A stretch of 64,000 nt of DNA, from positions 1,736,001 to 1,800,000 of the forward strand of contig NZ_AP026972.1 in assembly GCF_027924105.1 (NCBI RefSeq). Direction: 5' to 3'. Source of the stretch: Polynucleobacter sp. KF022. GTDB taxonomy: Bacteria; Pseudomonadota; Gammaproteobacteria; Burkholderiales; Burkholderiaceae. Each line of letters starts with the position of its first letter. Position 1 is the first letter of the stretch. The notes beneath the pieces were generated by a model. That model had not been told where the DNA came from, ran no database searches, and saw only the letters and a program-made list of their open reading frames with translations. A program made the position numbers and the translations under genes. Below, piece by piece: positions 41,237 through 50,256 of the stretch.

Positions 41237-42964
41237 TTACATCTTTGCTGGCGCGGATACCCCGAGTACTTTTAGGCCATTTTGCAATACTTGACGCGTT
41301 GCCGAGAGCAATGCAAGACGCGCTAACTTTAAATTTTGGTCGTCAACCAATACCCGATCGGCGTTGTAGAAGGTATGGAAATCGCCCGCTAAATCCCGTA
41401 AGTAAAAAGCCAAAGCATGAGGGGCCAACTCTTCTGCAGCTGTTGTCAGCATTTCTGGATATTCCGCTAAACGACGCAGCAAATGATCAGACGCCTTACT
41501 TTGCAAGAGGGATAAATCCGCTCCAGCTAAGTCTACCGTTTTTCCACCCCATTGCTGCAAGATTGAGCTGATTCGCGCATGTGCGTACTGCACATAGAAA
41601 ACAGGGTTCTCGTCATTCTGCTGCAAGGCTAAATCAATATCAAAAACAAATTCCGTATCTGCTTTACGCGAGATTAAGAAAAAGCGCACAGCATCACGAC
41701 CACGCTGCAATGCTAATTCCCGCTCTTCAGGAGTCATCTCTGAAGTAACACCACCAGACCATTCCACTAAATCTCGGACGGTGACATATGAACCGGCACG
41801 CTTAGAAATTTTGACCTCTTCGCCGTGACGCATCACCGTGACCATCTTATGCAATACGTAATCGGGATAAGTTTTAGGGATATCCCAGCCACGTTTCTGC
41901 GCTACACCCTGCAAGCCTGAGCGAACACGGGCAATTGTTCCATGATGATCGCTACCTTGCACGTTAATCACCTTCTGAAAGCCACGATTCCACTTGCTTG
42001 TGTGATATGCAACGTCTGGCACAAAATAAGTAAAGCTACCGTCGGACTTACGCATCACACGATCTTTATCATCGCCATCATCCGTAGTCTTTAACCACAA
42101 TGCGCCTTCAGATTCATAGGTCTTACCTATGTTTTGTAAATCGCCAACGATTTGAGCCACACTACCGTCGGTATACAAAGAGGATTCGAGGTAATAGCAA
42201 TCGAATTTGACACCGAAGGTTTTTAAATCAATATCTTGTTCATTGCGAAGATATGCAACCGCAAATTGACGAATTGCCTCAATATCATCTTTAAATTCGG
42301 GTGAGGCTTTAAATGCTGCGGCAATCTCTGCAATATATTCGCCGTTATAGGCTTGTTCAGGCCAGTTCGCGTCGCCAGGTTTTAAGCCCTTCAGGCGAGC
42401 CTGGACTGATAAGGCTAAATTTGCAATTTGTACGCCAGCGTCGTTGTAATAAAACTCGCGGTGTACTTTGATACCTTGGGTCGCCAATAAATTGGCAAGA
42501 GCATCACCTAGTGCAGCCTGCCTGCCATGACCCACATGCAGGGGGCCCGTTGGATTGGCTGAGACAAACTCAATCATGGCGCTTGAGGCCGATCCACTGC
42601 TTAATGGGGATTCACCAAAATGCGCGCCCGAGGAAAGTATCTCCTGCACTACGGCAGTTTTAGCGGCATTACTTAAACGGAAATTGATAAATCCAGGACC
42701 AGCGATCTCGCAAGAGGCAATGAGCTGATTAAAGCCCGCCTGCTGCTGGAGGCGCTCAACCAAAGCTTGCGCAAGCTCACGTGGATTCAGTTTCCAGGCT
42801 TTCGAAAGCTGGAGAGCGATATTACAGGCAACATCGCCATGATCAACAGCCTTGGGACGCTCCAAACGAGGTGCTGGGGCAGCCTCTAGGCCGCGCTCGT
42901 GAGCCAAGCCTGCCAGGGCAGCACTCAGCATTTCAATTAAGCGATTTTTATTAGTAGACAACAT
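41237..42964 (-). CDS. argS: Arginyl-tRNA synthetase
   Basis: 575-residue class I synthetase with an N-terminal Add-1 domain for the tRNA D-loop, the HIGH-type motif PTGPLHVGHGRQAALGDAL, a KMSKS-like segment KISKRAGSYVTVRDLV (family variant) and the C-terminal anticodon-binding helices ending in LGVSAPAKM. Full length. It begins the argS-SPOR-dsbA run and is divergent from the DUF1840 gene. Confidence 0.97.
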   Translation of the reverse strand: MLSTNKNRLIEMLSAALAGLAHERGLEAAPAPRLERPKAVDHGDVACNIALQLSKAWKLNPRELAQALVERLQQQAGFNQLIASCEIAGPGFINFRLSNAAKTAVVQEILSSGAHFGESPLSSGSASSAMIEFVSANPTGPLHVGHGRQAALGDALANLLATQGIKVHREFYYNDAGVQIANLALSVQARLKGLKPGDANWPEQAYNGEYIAEIAAAFKASPEFKDDIEAIRQFAVAYLRNEQDIDLKTFGVKFDCYYLESSLYTDGSVAQIVGDLQNIGKTYESEGALWLKTTDDGDDKDRVMRKSDGSFTYFVPDVAYHTSKWNRGFQKVINVQGSDHHGTIARVRSGLQGVAQKRGWDIPKTYPDYVLHKMVTVMRHGEEVKISKRAGSYVTVRDLVEWSGGVTSEMTPEERELALQRGRDAVRFFLISRKADTEFVFDIDLALQQNDENPVFYVQYAHARISSILQQWGGKTVDLAGADLSLLQSKASDHLLRRLAEYPEMLTTAAEELAPHALAFYLRDLAGDFHTFYNADRVLVDDQNLKLARLALLSATRQVLQNGLKVLGVSAPAKM

Positions 42965-42999
42965 AGATAAGTGAGTTTATCAGGTGGTAAGCTATCGAA

Positions 43000-43317
43000 A
43001 TGATCTATCAATTTCGCTCAAAGGCTGGTCCAGACGTCATCATGCTGGCGGATCTGACCAAACGAATTTTTGATATCTTGGAACGCCCCTTGGAGTCTCG
43101 TGGGATCCTAACGGTTGAACAACTTCCAGAACTGATCACCGCGCTAGAAACTGCCATACTCAAAGATCTTGAAGAACGGGCCAAAGTGAATGAAGATTCT
43201 GAGCATGGCGCAGAGAAACCTAAGCTGGCTGATCGCCTTGGGCAACGTGCCTACCCATTTCTAGAGCTCATGAAGCAGGCTAGAGCCAAAGACGAACCCG
43301 TTATGTGGGGCGTTTAA
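43000..43317 (+). CDS. DUF1840 family protein
   Basis: 105 residues with the DUF1840 pattern MIYQFRSKAGPDVIMLADLTKRIFDIL ending in RAYPFLELMKQARAKDEPVMWGV (quoted in parts across the termini). Function unknown; the family is common in betaproteobacteria. GGTGG is placed as ribosome site 10 bp before the ATG. Its stop shares TTAA with the convergent metH gene (4-nt tail overlap). Confidence 0.85.
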   Translation: MIYQFRSKAGPDVIMLADLTKRIFDILERPLESRGILTVEQLPELITALETAILKDLEERAKVNEDSEHGAEKPKLADRLGQRAYPFLELMKQARAKDEPVMWGV

Positions 43318-46064
43318 TCGAGTAAGCTTGCCAGCTGGCGCCGGGTATCTTCAACGCTCTGACCACGGCGTTTTGCCAAATCCTCAACCTGATCATCAGA
43401 CAGCTTGCCTACATTAAAGTAGCGCGCATCTGGATGAGCGAGATAGAACCCACTCACACTAGAAGCAGGGTTCATTGCCATAGACTCGGTCAGAGTCATA
43501 CCAATATCTTCAGAACCGATGACTCGCAGTAAATCTTGTTTAACTTCATGTGCAGGACAGGCTGGATAGCCAGGAGCTGGGCGGATGCCGCGATACTCTT
43601 CATTGATCATTTGATCATTTGTCAAAAGCTCATCGGTTGCATAGCCCCATAAATCGGTACGCACACGATGATGCATCAACTCAGCAAAAGCTTCTGCCAA
43701 TCGATCCGCTAAAGCTTTCAACATAATTGCGCTGTAGTCATCATGCTTTGCCTGAAACTCAGCAACTTTCTTTTCAACGCCATGACCAGTTGTCACAGCA
43801 AAGCAACCAAGATAGTCAGCAACGCCAGAGTCTTTTGGGGCAACGTAGTCTGCTAAACAACGATTCGGTCTGCGCACACCATCTACCACCGGACGCTCAG
43901 ATTGTTGGCGCAAGTTATGCCACACAAATAAAGGATGTTGGCGTGATTCATCGCTATACAAAACAATATCGTCACCAATCGTATTGGCAGGATAAAAAGC
44001 GACTACGGCATCGGCTTGAAGCCATTGACCTTTAATCAGCTTATCAAGCAAGGCTTGGGCATCGGCATATACCTTGCGCGCCTCAACCCCCACAACCTCG
44101 TCATCCAGAATCGCTGGAAACTTGCCCGCCAGATCCCATGTTTGAAAGAATGGCGTCCAATCGATATATTTAGCAATATCGCTTAATGCAAAGTTTTTAA
44201 ATACACGGCGGCCAATAAACTTTGGTTTTTCAGGAACATAAGAGGCCCAGTCCAACATTTCGCGATTCTTGCGAGCTGCAGCCAAGGAAATTGTTGGCGC
44301 AGCTTTCTTATTGGCATGTTGCTCACGAATACGGACATAGTCATCATGCAAATCTTGAATAAATTTCTTAGCGCTTTCATCGGATAGCAGACTTGAAGCA
44401 ACCGATACTGAACGAGACGCATCAGGCACATAGACCACTGGGCCATCATAGTGTGGCGCAATTTTCACCGCAGTATGTACGCGAGAAGTAGTAGCCCCAC
44501 CAATCATGAGTGGGATTTGGCGCTCACGGAAATAGTCATCACGCTGCATCTCCTGAGCGACGTAAGTCATCTCTTCGAGCGATGGCGTGATCAAACCAGA
44601 TAAACCAACGATATCTGCATTCTCTTCCTTGGCACGCTTCAAAATTTCTGCACAAGGAACCATCACGCCCATATTAGCAACTTCAAAGTTATTACATTGC
44701 AGAACAACGGTCACAATATTTTTACCAATATCGTGTACGTCGCCCTTCACGGTAGCCATCACAATCTTGCCTTTTGCCTTAGCTTCACCACCTGCGGCAA
44801 TATGTTGACGCTTTTCTTCTTCGATATATGGAATCAAGATCGCAACGGCCTGCTTCATAACACGGGCACTCTTAACCACTTGTGGCAAGAACATCTTGCC
44901 TGCACCAAATAAGTCACCAACGACGTTCATACCATCCATGAGCGGACCTTCAATGACTTCAATTGGTCTGCCGCCTGCACCCATAATTTCAGCGCGCAGT
45001 TCTTCTGTATCTTCTTCAATAAAAGTGGTGATGCCATGCACCAGAGCATGCGTTAGGCGCTCACGAACTGGACCTTCTCGCCACACCAAATTTTCAACTT
45101 GCTTAGCACCACCACCTTTAAATTGATCGGCAATATCTAACAAACGTTCTGTTGGAGTTTTGCCGTCTTTTTCTTTAAAGCGATTAAGAACAACGTCCTC
45201 TACGCGCTCGCGTAATTCAGGGTCTAGGTCAGCATAAACACCCAACTGACCGGCATTAACGATACCCATATCCATGCCAGCCTGAATGGCGTGATACAGA
45301 AACACGGTATGAATCGCTTCACGCACACGATCATTGCCACGGAAGGAGAAGCTCACATTAGAAACACCGCCGCTTACCTTGGCGCCAGGTAAATTTTCTT
45401 TAATCCAACGCGTGGCATTAATAAAGTCCACTGCATAGTTGTCATGCTCTTCAATGCCAGTAGCAATTGCAAAAATATTGGGGTCAAAAATGATGTCTTC
45501 AGCAGGAAAACCGATTTCATTGACCAAGATCTCATAGCAGCGCTGACAAATTTCAGTCTTGCGCTTAAATGTATCGGCCTGACCTACTTCATCGAAAGCC
45601 ATCACCACAGAAGCGGCGCCATAACGACGAATCAAACGTGCTTGCTTTCTAAACGGCTCTTCGCCTTCTTTCAAAGAAATTGAATTGACGATTGGTTTGC
45701 CTTGAATGCACTTCAAGCCCGCCTCAATCACGCTCCACTTGGAGGAATCAATCATGATTGGTACGCGGGCAATGTCAGGCTCAGAGGCAATTAAATTTAA
45801 GAAGCGAGTCATGGCCGCTTCTGAGTCAAGCATCGCCTCATCCATATTGATGTCGATCACTTGTGCACCGTTCTCAACCTGCTGACGCGCTACCGCAAGC
45901 GCCTCATCAAATTGATTATTCAAAATCATGCGCGCAAATGCTTTAGAACCTGTAACGTTAGTGCGCTCACCAATATTTACAAAACCAACGTCGGTCGTAA
46001 CATTGAAAGGTTCAAGGCCAGAAAGCTTCATTGCTGGCATGACTTTTTTCTCAATCTTGCTCAT
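43314..46064 (-). CDS. metH: Methionine synthase, C-terminal part (folate, cobalamin and activation domains)
   Basis: 916 residues covering the folate-binding domain (FVNIGERTNVTGSKAF), the cobalamin-binding domain with the Co-ligating His in KGDVHDIGKNIV, and the AdoMet-dependent reactivation domain (EYRGIRPAPGYPACP; LTESMAMNPASSVSG). The homocysteine domain is missing here and is encoded by the gene just upstream, overlapping by 4 nt. Together they form a split MetH, known in betaproteobacteria. Reaction: methyl transfer from 5-methyl-THF to homocysteine. Confidence 0.96.
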   Translation of the reverse strand: MSKIEKKVMPAMKLSGLEPFNVTTDVGFVNIGERTNVTGSKAFARMILNNQFDEALAVARQQVENGAQVIDINMDEAMLDSEAAMTRFLNLIASEPDIARVPIMIDSSKWSVIEAGLKCIQGKPIVNSISLKEGEEPFRKQARLIRRYGAASVVMAFDEVGQADTFKRKTEICQRCYEILVNEIGFPAEDIIFDPNIFAIATGIEEHDNYAVDFINATRWIKENLPGAKVSGGVSNVSFSFRGNDRVREAIHTVFLYHAIQAGMDMGIVNAGQLGVYADLDPELRERVEDVVLNRFKEKDGKTPTERLLDIADQFKGGGAKQVENLVWREGPVRERLTHALVHGITTFIEEDTEELRAEIMGAGGRPIEVIEGPLMDGMNVVGDLFGAGKMFLPQVVKSARVMKQAVAILIPYIEEEKRQHIAAGGEAKAKGKIVMATVKGDVHDIGKNIVTVVLQCNNFEVANMGVMVPCAEILKRAKEENADIVGLSGLITPSLEEMTYVAQEMQRDDYFRERQIPLMIGGATTSRVHTAVKIAPHYDGPVVYVPDASRSVSVASSLLSDESAKKFIQDLHDDYVRIREQHANKKAAPTISLAAARKNREMLDWASYVPEKPKFIGRRVFKNFALSDIAKYIDWTPFFQTWDLAGKFPAILDDEVVGVEARKVYADAQALLDKLIKGQWLQADAVVAFYPANTIGDDIVLYSDESRQHPLFVWHNLRQQSERPVVDGVRRPNRCLADYVAPKDSGVADYLGCFAVTTGHGVEKKVAEFQAKHDDYSAIMLKALADRLAEAFAELMHHRVRTDLWGYATDELLTNDQMINEEYRGIRPAPGYPACPAHEVKQDLLRVIGSEDIGMTLTESMAMNPASSVSGFYLAHPDARYFNVGKLSDDQVEDLAKRRGQSVEDTRRQLASLLD

Positions 46065-47125
46065 ACTGCCGCCTCTGCATTCTCTTTATAGAAAGCACGT
46101 GGCTTACGTTTCGCAACCGCATTTGCAATCGCACGAATATGATCAGGCGTAGTACCGCAGCAGCCGCCAACTAAATTGACTAAACCATCTTTTGCAAAAC
46201 CATCAACCAGACTTGAGGTGATTTCAGGTGTTTCATCAAAGCCGGTGTCACTCATTGGGTTAGGCAGGCCAGCATTGGGGTAGCAAGATACTGCGGCATC
46301 ACAAATACGTGCCAACTCTGCAATGTAAGGACGCATCAGCGCAGCACCGAGCGCACAGTTCAAACCAAACGTCAGTGGCTTAATGTGACGCAAGCTGTTC
46401 CAAAATGCTTCAACGGTTTGCCCTGACAAAATACGACCAGACGCATCAGTTACCGTTCCGGAAATCATGACTGGTAAACGCTCGCCAGTTTCTTCAAAAA
46501 ATTCATCAAGCGCAAAGAGTGCAGCCTTAGCATTGAGCGTATCGAAAATGGTTTCGACTAAAAATAAATCCACGCCACCAGCAAACAATCCTTCAATCTG
46601 TTCACGGTACGAAGCACGCAAAGCATCAAAGGTCACATTGCGTGCGCCTGGATCATTCACATCAGGTGAAATGCTTGCTGTCTTGGGTGTAGGCCCAATC
46701 GCGCCCGCAGCAAAACGTGGCTTATCTGGCGTGCTGTACTTTTCACAAGCTGCGCGAGCCAATCTGGCAGAGACTTCGTTCATCTCACGTGCTAAGCCGG
46801 CCATCTTGTAATCTTCTTGCGCAACTGAGGTGGCACCAAAAGTATTGGTTTCAATAATGTCTGCACCCGCATCCAAGTACTGCTCATGGATCTTGCTAAT
46901 GATTTGAGGTTGAGTCAGTACGAGTAACTCGTTATTGCCTTTTATGTCGCCGGGATGATCGGCAAAGCGGCTGTTGCCTGGCAAGCCACGGTAGTCAACT
47001 TCAGTTAATTTATATTGCTGAATCATGGTGCCCATAGCGCCATCCAAAATCAGAATGCGCTGCTTTAAAAGCTCGGGAAGCTTTTGACCGCGGGTATAAG
47101 GCTGGGACAAACCATTAGATTGCAT
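46061..47125 (-). CDS. Methionine synthase, homocysteine S-methyltransferase domain
   Basis: 354 residues forming a stand-alone homocysteine-binding barrel: LDGAMGTMIQQYKL, TNTFGATSVAQ, and zinc cysteines in TFGLNCALGA and the GGCCGTTPDHIRAI segment. It is the N-terminal part of classic MetH as a separate protein. Translation of the second part is coupled through ATGA. The 74-bp gap to phaM contains only a weak GGGATT/AATCCC hairpin (47135-47155); no cobalamin or SAH riboswitch fits there. Confidence 0.95.
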   Translation of the reverse strand: MQSNGLSQPYTRGQKLPELLKQRILILDGAMGTMIQQYKLTEVDYRGLPGNSRFADHPGDIKGNNELLVLTQPQIISKIHEQYLDAGADIIETNTFGATSVAQEDYKMAGLAREMNEVSARLARAACEKYSTPDKPRFAAGAIGPTPKTASISPDVNDPGARNVTFDALRASYREQIEGLFAGGVDLFLVETIFDTLNAKAALFALDEFFEETGERLPVMISGTVTDASGRILSGQTVEAFWNSLRHIKPLTFGLNCALGAALMRPYIAELARICDAAVSCYPNAGLPNPMSDTGFDETPEITSSLVDGFAKDGLVNLVGGCCGTTPDHIRAIANAVAKRKPRAFYKENAEAAV

Positions 47126-47199
47126 TGTTAAACCGGGATTAATCTCTAGAATCCCTTATTCTATTGGAAAAGCGACTTTTCATTTACCCCGGAGCCCCT

Positions 47200-47649
47200 A
47201 TGTTTGGAACCATTCCTGAATTTAATCAAAGCCTAGATATGTTTAAGACGATGTGGGGACAAGGTGCGGCTGCTCAGGCTGGACAGTTTCCATTTACAAC
47301 CGACGCATCCAAGGCTGCTGGCGGCTTTGGGGCCGCCTTTCCAGGCCTAGATGTAGATGAGCTAGAAAAACGCATTAAAGACCTTAAAAGCGTTGAAAAC
47401 TGGCTCAATTTGAATCTCAACATCCTCAAGTCGACCATCCAAGGCTTAGAAGTTCAGCACGCCACCATGATGGCCCTCAAATCCTTTGGCGATGCCGTCT
47501 CTGCAGCAGGAGCAGCAGCTACAGCCCCAAAGGAAGAATCCGAGACTAAAACGACAAGTGCTAAACCGCGGAAAACCGCAACACGCCGTCGTCGCAAAGC
47601 TGGCGACGCAACTTACCTCGACGAAGTAGGTAATTCAGATGAGCAATAG
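47200..47649 (+). CDS. PhaM-family PHA granule-associated protein
   Basis: 149 residues with a central conserved block (LDVDELEKRIKDLKSVENWL and LNLNILKSTIQGLEVQ) typical of PhaM, and a basic tail with KPRKTATRRRRKAG. In Ralstonia eutropha PhaM activates PHB synthase and binds DNA to place granules at the nucleoid; the basic tail fits that. ATG 47200 is preceded by GGAG at good spacing; the frame opens earlier with a TTG. The last 89 nt overlap the convergent MBL hydrolase gene. Confidence 0.82.
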   Translation: MFGTIPEFNQSLDMFKTMWGQGAAAQAGQFPFTTDASKAAGGFGAAFPGLDVDELEKRIKDLKSVENWLNLNLNILKSTIQGLEVQHATMMALKSFGDAVSAAGAAATAPKEESETKTTSAKPRKTATRRRRKAGDATYLDEVGNSDEQ

Positions 47650-48646
47650 CCTCACCCATCGCAAAAGTAAGTTGATGAATATCTAATTCTCGCTTAAACA
47701 AGACCGGCACAATCTCTCGAGCATGTGCCGGTTTTTTACATGCAGCTAAGGCATCAGCTAAGCGATCATCATGATGCGCTTTTAGTTGCGCAATACGCGG
47801 TCTGATACCTGTAAATGGCTTTCCGTGAGAAGGCAATACCAAAGCATCTTCTGGCAATGCTAAATATTTTTCAATAGAGTCTAAATATAGGCCCAGGGGG
47901 TCTGCATCTGGATCAGCGTCGTAAACACTGACGTTCGTAGAAATGCGAGGTAACAGCATATCTCCAGAGATCAGTACACCTAGCTTTTTACAAAATAGAG
48001 AAGCATGTTCAGGCGCATGTCCATAACCCATCATGACTTGCCAAGCATGTCCGCCAATTGAAATACTCTCACCATCAATAATGCGACGATATTGACGTGG
48101 CACTCCAGGAACCATATTGCTGTAGTAATTGGATCGTGCTCTAATTTTTTCTAAATCTTCTGGTGCCGTTAATCCATGCCTTTGAAAATGATCTGCAGAA
48201 CCTCCGCTGCCGGCACGCGCACCCACTGCAGCACCACCCTCTTTGCAGCTTAACCATTGAGCAGTTAAATAATCAGTCATGGAGATCCATAAAGGCACAT
48301 TCCATTTCTCACATAGCCATTGCGATAAGCCCACATGATCTGGGTGCATATGTGTCACTATGACGCGCAAGACTGGCAAGCCCTCAAGCTGAGTAGCAAA
48401 GACCTGCTCCCATGAAGCTTTTGTCTCATCATTGGCAATACCGCAATCCACAATCGTCCAACCTGAAACACCGTCGATTTCATCACGCAGCAACCATAGA
48501 TTGATATGGTCCAAAGCAAACGGTAGGCGCATCCGAATCCAACGAACACCTGGTGCAACCTCAATACTGCTGCCCACTTCCGGAAGAGCCTCTCCTAATG
48601 GATAATGGATCTCAGCTTCAGCACTTGCTTTGTTTTGAGTAATCAT
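47561..48646 (-). CDS. MBL-fold metallo-hydrolase
   Basis: 361 residues with the metallo-beta-lactamase metal motif VTHMHPDHVGLS, a further His in GYGHAPEHASLF, GVLISGDMLLP and LPSHGKPFTG, plus a C-terminal winged-helix-like segment (AHLNYLLRRGKLRR). Similar enzymes hydrolyse thioesters or glutathione adducts; the substrate is not known. Its 3' end overlaps the end of phaM on the other strand by 89 nt. Confidence 0.9.
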   Translation of the reverse strand: MITQNKASAEAEIHYPLGEALPEVGSSIEVAPGVRWIRMRLPFALDHINLWLLRDEIDGVSGWTIVDCGIANDETKASWEQVFATQLEGLPVLRVIVTHMHPDHVGLSQWLCEKWNVPLWISMTDYLTAQWLSCKEGGAAVGARAGSGGSADHFQRHGLTAPEDLEKIRARSNYYSNMVPGVPRQYRRIIDGESISIGGHAWQVMMGYGHAPEHASLFCKKLGVLISGDMLLPRISTNVSVYDADPDADPLGLYLDSIEKYLALPEDALVLPSHGKPFTGIRPRIAQLKAHHDDRLADALAACKKPAHAREIVPVLFKRELDIHQLTFAMGEAIAHLNYLLRRGKLRRQLCDDGVLRFSAV

Positions 48647-48681
48647 GATTTAACGTAATTTCTTTTATCTCTAGGTTTGCT

Positions 48682-48858
48682 TTGACAACAGTTCCATCGC
48701 CTTGCATTAATTGGTGTGACATTAACCCTGAAAATGGTTACTGTCGTGGCTGCTATCGTACCCTTACTGAGATTGCTGATTGGTCTGATATGTCCAATCC
48801 CGAGAAGCTTGAGGTTTGGGCACAATTATCTATTCGCAAACCCCAAGCACCACAGTAA
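48682..48858 (+). CDS. DUF1289 family small Cys-rich protein
   Basis: A 58-residue frame beginning at a TTG, with AGG six bases before it and no ATG available. It reads VPSPCINWCDINPENGYC then RGCYRTLTEIADW, the C-x3-C-x8-C-x2-C pattern that defines DUF1289, probably a metal or Fe-S site. The gene diverges from the MBL hydrolase start by 35 bp and converges on the acuI-like gene. It is shorter than usual minimum-length cut-offs and has a rare start codon, so automatic callers may miss it. Confidence 0.8.
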   Translation: MTTVPSPCINWCDINPENGYCRGCYRTLTEIADWSDMSNPEKLEVWAQLSIRKPQAPQ

Positions 48859-48879
48859 AAATAATCTTCAGCACTCTCT

Positions 48880-49863
48880 TTATTTGTTGACGTCGACAAT
48901 TAGACGTCCACGCACATTCCCCGCCATTAATTCCTGCGCATATTTAATGGACTCTTCTAGAGAAATTTCATGGGAGATTTCGTCTAAAGTTTTTAGATCA
49001 ACCAGCTTGCTGAGTTGCTCATAAGCAGCGATCCGTTTTGCACGTGGCACAGTTACGCTATTAATGCCATACAAAGTAACTCCACGCAAAATAAATGGTG
49101 CAACAGTAGATGGAAAATCCATTCCTTGCGCCAGTCCACAAGCCGCTACCGCACCATCACTCTTGGTCTGTGCGCAAGCATTGGACAAGGTATGACTGCC
49201 TACGCTATCGACTACTGCAGCCCAACGCTCTTTAGCCAATGGCTTACCAGGAACAGATAGACCGGCACGATCAATTACCTCGGCTGCACCCAACTTTTTC
49301 AGATAGCCTGCTTCTGCCATACGCCCAGTGCTAGCCACAACAGTGAAGCCCAGTTTGCTTAAGAGCGTTATTGCAAAGCTGCCTACGCCTCCTGCAGCAC
49401 CTGTAACCAAAACCTCACCATCGCTTGGTTTGAGCCCATGCTTTTGTAGCGCCATGACACAAAGCATCGCGGTATAGCCTGCAGTGCCAATAGCCAATGC
49501 TTGTTTAGCGGTAAATCCTTTTGGCAATGGAATCAACCATTCGGCCTTGACGCGGGCCTGTTGCCCCAAACCACCCCAATGCCCTTCGCCCACCCCCCAG
49601 CCGTTGAGCAGCACCATATCGCCAGGCCTGAAGTCAGAACTAGTGCTCTCAATCACCTCACCTGCAAAATCGATGCCCGGCACCATTGGAAAGCTTCGTA
49701 CCACTGGACCCTTACCGGTGATGGCTAAGCCATCCTTATAGTTGAGCGTGGAGTACAGCACCTTTACGCGAACATCACCCTCTGGGAGACTAGCCTCATC
49801 TACCTGAGCCAATTCTGCGCGATAACCTTGATCGTCTTTATTTACCAATATTGCTTTAAACAT
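48880..49863 (-). CDS. MDR-family oxidoreductase (YhdH/AcuI, acrylyl-CoA reductase-like)
   Basis: 327 residues of the zinc-free medium-chain reductase family: STLNYKDGLAITGKGPVVR, FPMVPGIDFAGEV, NGWGVGEGHWGGLGQ, and the nucleotide-binding VLVTGAAGGVGSFAITLL. These signatures fit YhdH/AcuI, which reduces acrylyl-CoA to propionyl-CoA with NADPH. A general quinone reductase role is an alternative. Single gene with good spacing on both sides. Confidence 0.88.
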   Translation of the reverse strand: MFKAILVNKDDQGYRAELAQVDEASLPEGDVRVKVLYSTLNYKDGLAITGKGPVVRSFPMVPGIDFAGEVIESTSSDFRPGDMVLLNGWGVGEGHWGGLGQQARVKAEWLIPLPKGFTAKQALAIGTAGYTAMLCVMALQKHGLKPSDGEVLVTGAAGGVGSFAITLLSKLGFTVVASTGRMAEAGYLKKLGAAEVIDRAGLSVPGKPLAKERWAAVVDSVGSHTLSNACAQTKSDGAVAACGLAQGMDFPSTVAPFILRGVTLYGINSVTVPRAKRIAAYEQLSKLVDLKTLDEISHEISLEESIKYAQELMAGNVRGRLIVDVNK

Positions 49864-49950
49864 GTCTCATCCTTTTAGAGCGAGGTATTTCCCCGCAGCA
49901 ATTGCTTAATAGGTTTATCCTAACGAGCATTGCTGATTATGGAGGTTTCC

Positions 49951-50247
49951 ATGAAAAAAATTCTACTATTAACTACGATTTCTGGCTTATTGCTATCCGG
50001 GTGCTCTTCCACCCAAATCAATATGTCAATGGGTAACATGCGCCTCATTAGTTCAAGTGCAGCGCCACAGGATGTTATGGATTTCGCAACTAAGACCTGT
50101 AGAAATGATTTTTATGAGGGTGCCAGCTTCTTATCTAAAGCAGGCAAAGAATATCGATTTAAGTGTGTAAAAGCTGAAGAAAATGAAATCTTGATTCCTA
50201 TTCCCGGCACAACCATTGCAGATTCTGCAAAAACTGAAGTTAAGTAA
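49951..50247 (+). CDS. Small lipoprotein of unknown function
   Basis: 98 residues with a lipoprotein signal (LLLTTISGLLLSGCSS, lipobox LSGC). The ATG at 49951 is preceded by GGAGG at ideal distance; upstream in-frame ATGs are ignored for that reason. The mature part has two cysteines (near TCRND and FKCVK) and no known domain that I recognise. It is 9 bp before the flavin reductase gene, so probably co-transcribed. Confidence 0.7.
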   Translation: MKKILLLTTISGLLLSGCSSTQINMSMGNMRLISSSAAPQDVMDFATKTCRNDFYEGASFLSKAGKEYRFKCVKAEENEILIPIPGTTIADSAKTEVK

Positions 50248-50256
50248 GCAAAGCTA

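Noticed and set aside
47126..47199. Cobalamin or SAH riboswitch upstream of the split metH
   Set aside because: Only 74 bp lie between metH and phaM, too short for a cobalamin riboswitch, and I see no conserved core; only a weak 6-bp hairpin is present.
48643..48825. 60-codon minus-strand frame upstream of the MBL hydrolase
   Set aside because: It is antisense to the DUF1289 gene, has no recognisable motif and is explained as a shadow frame.
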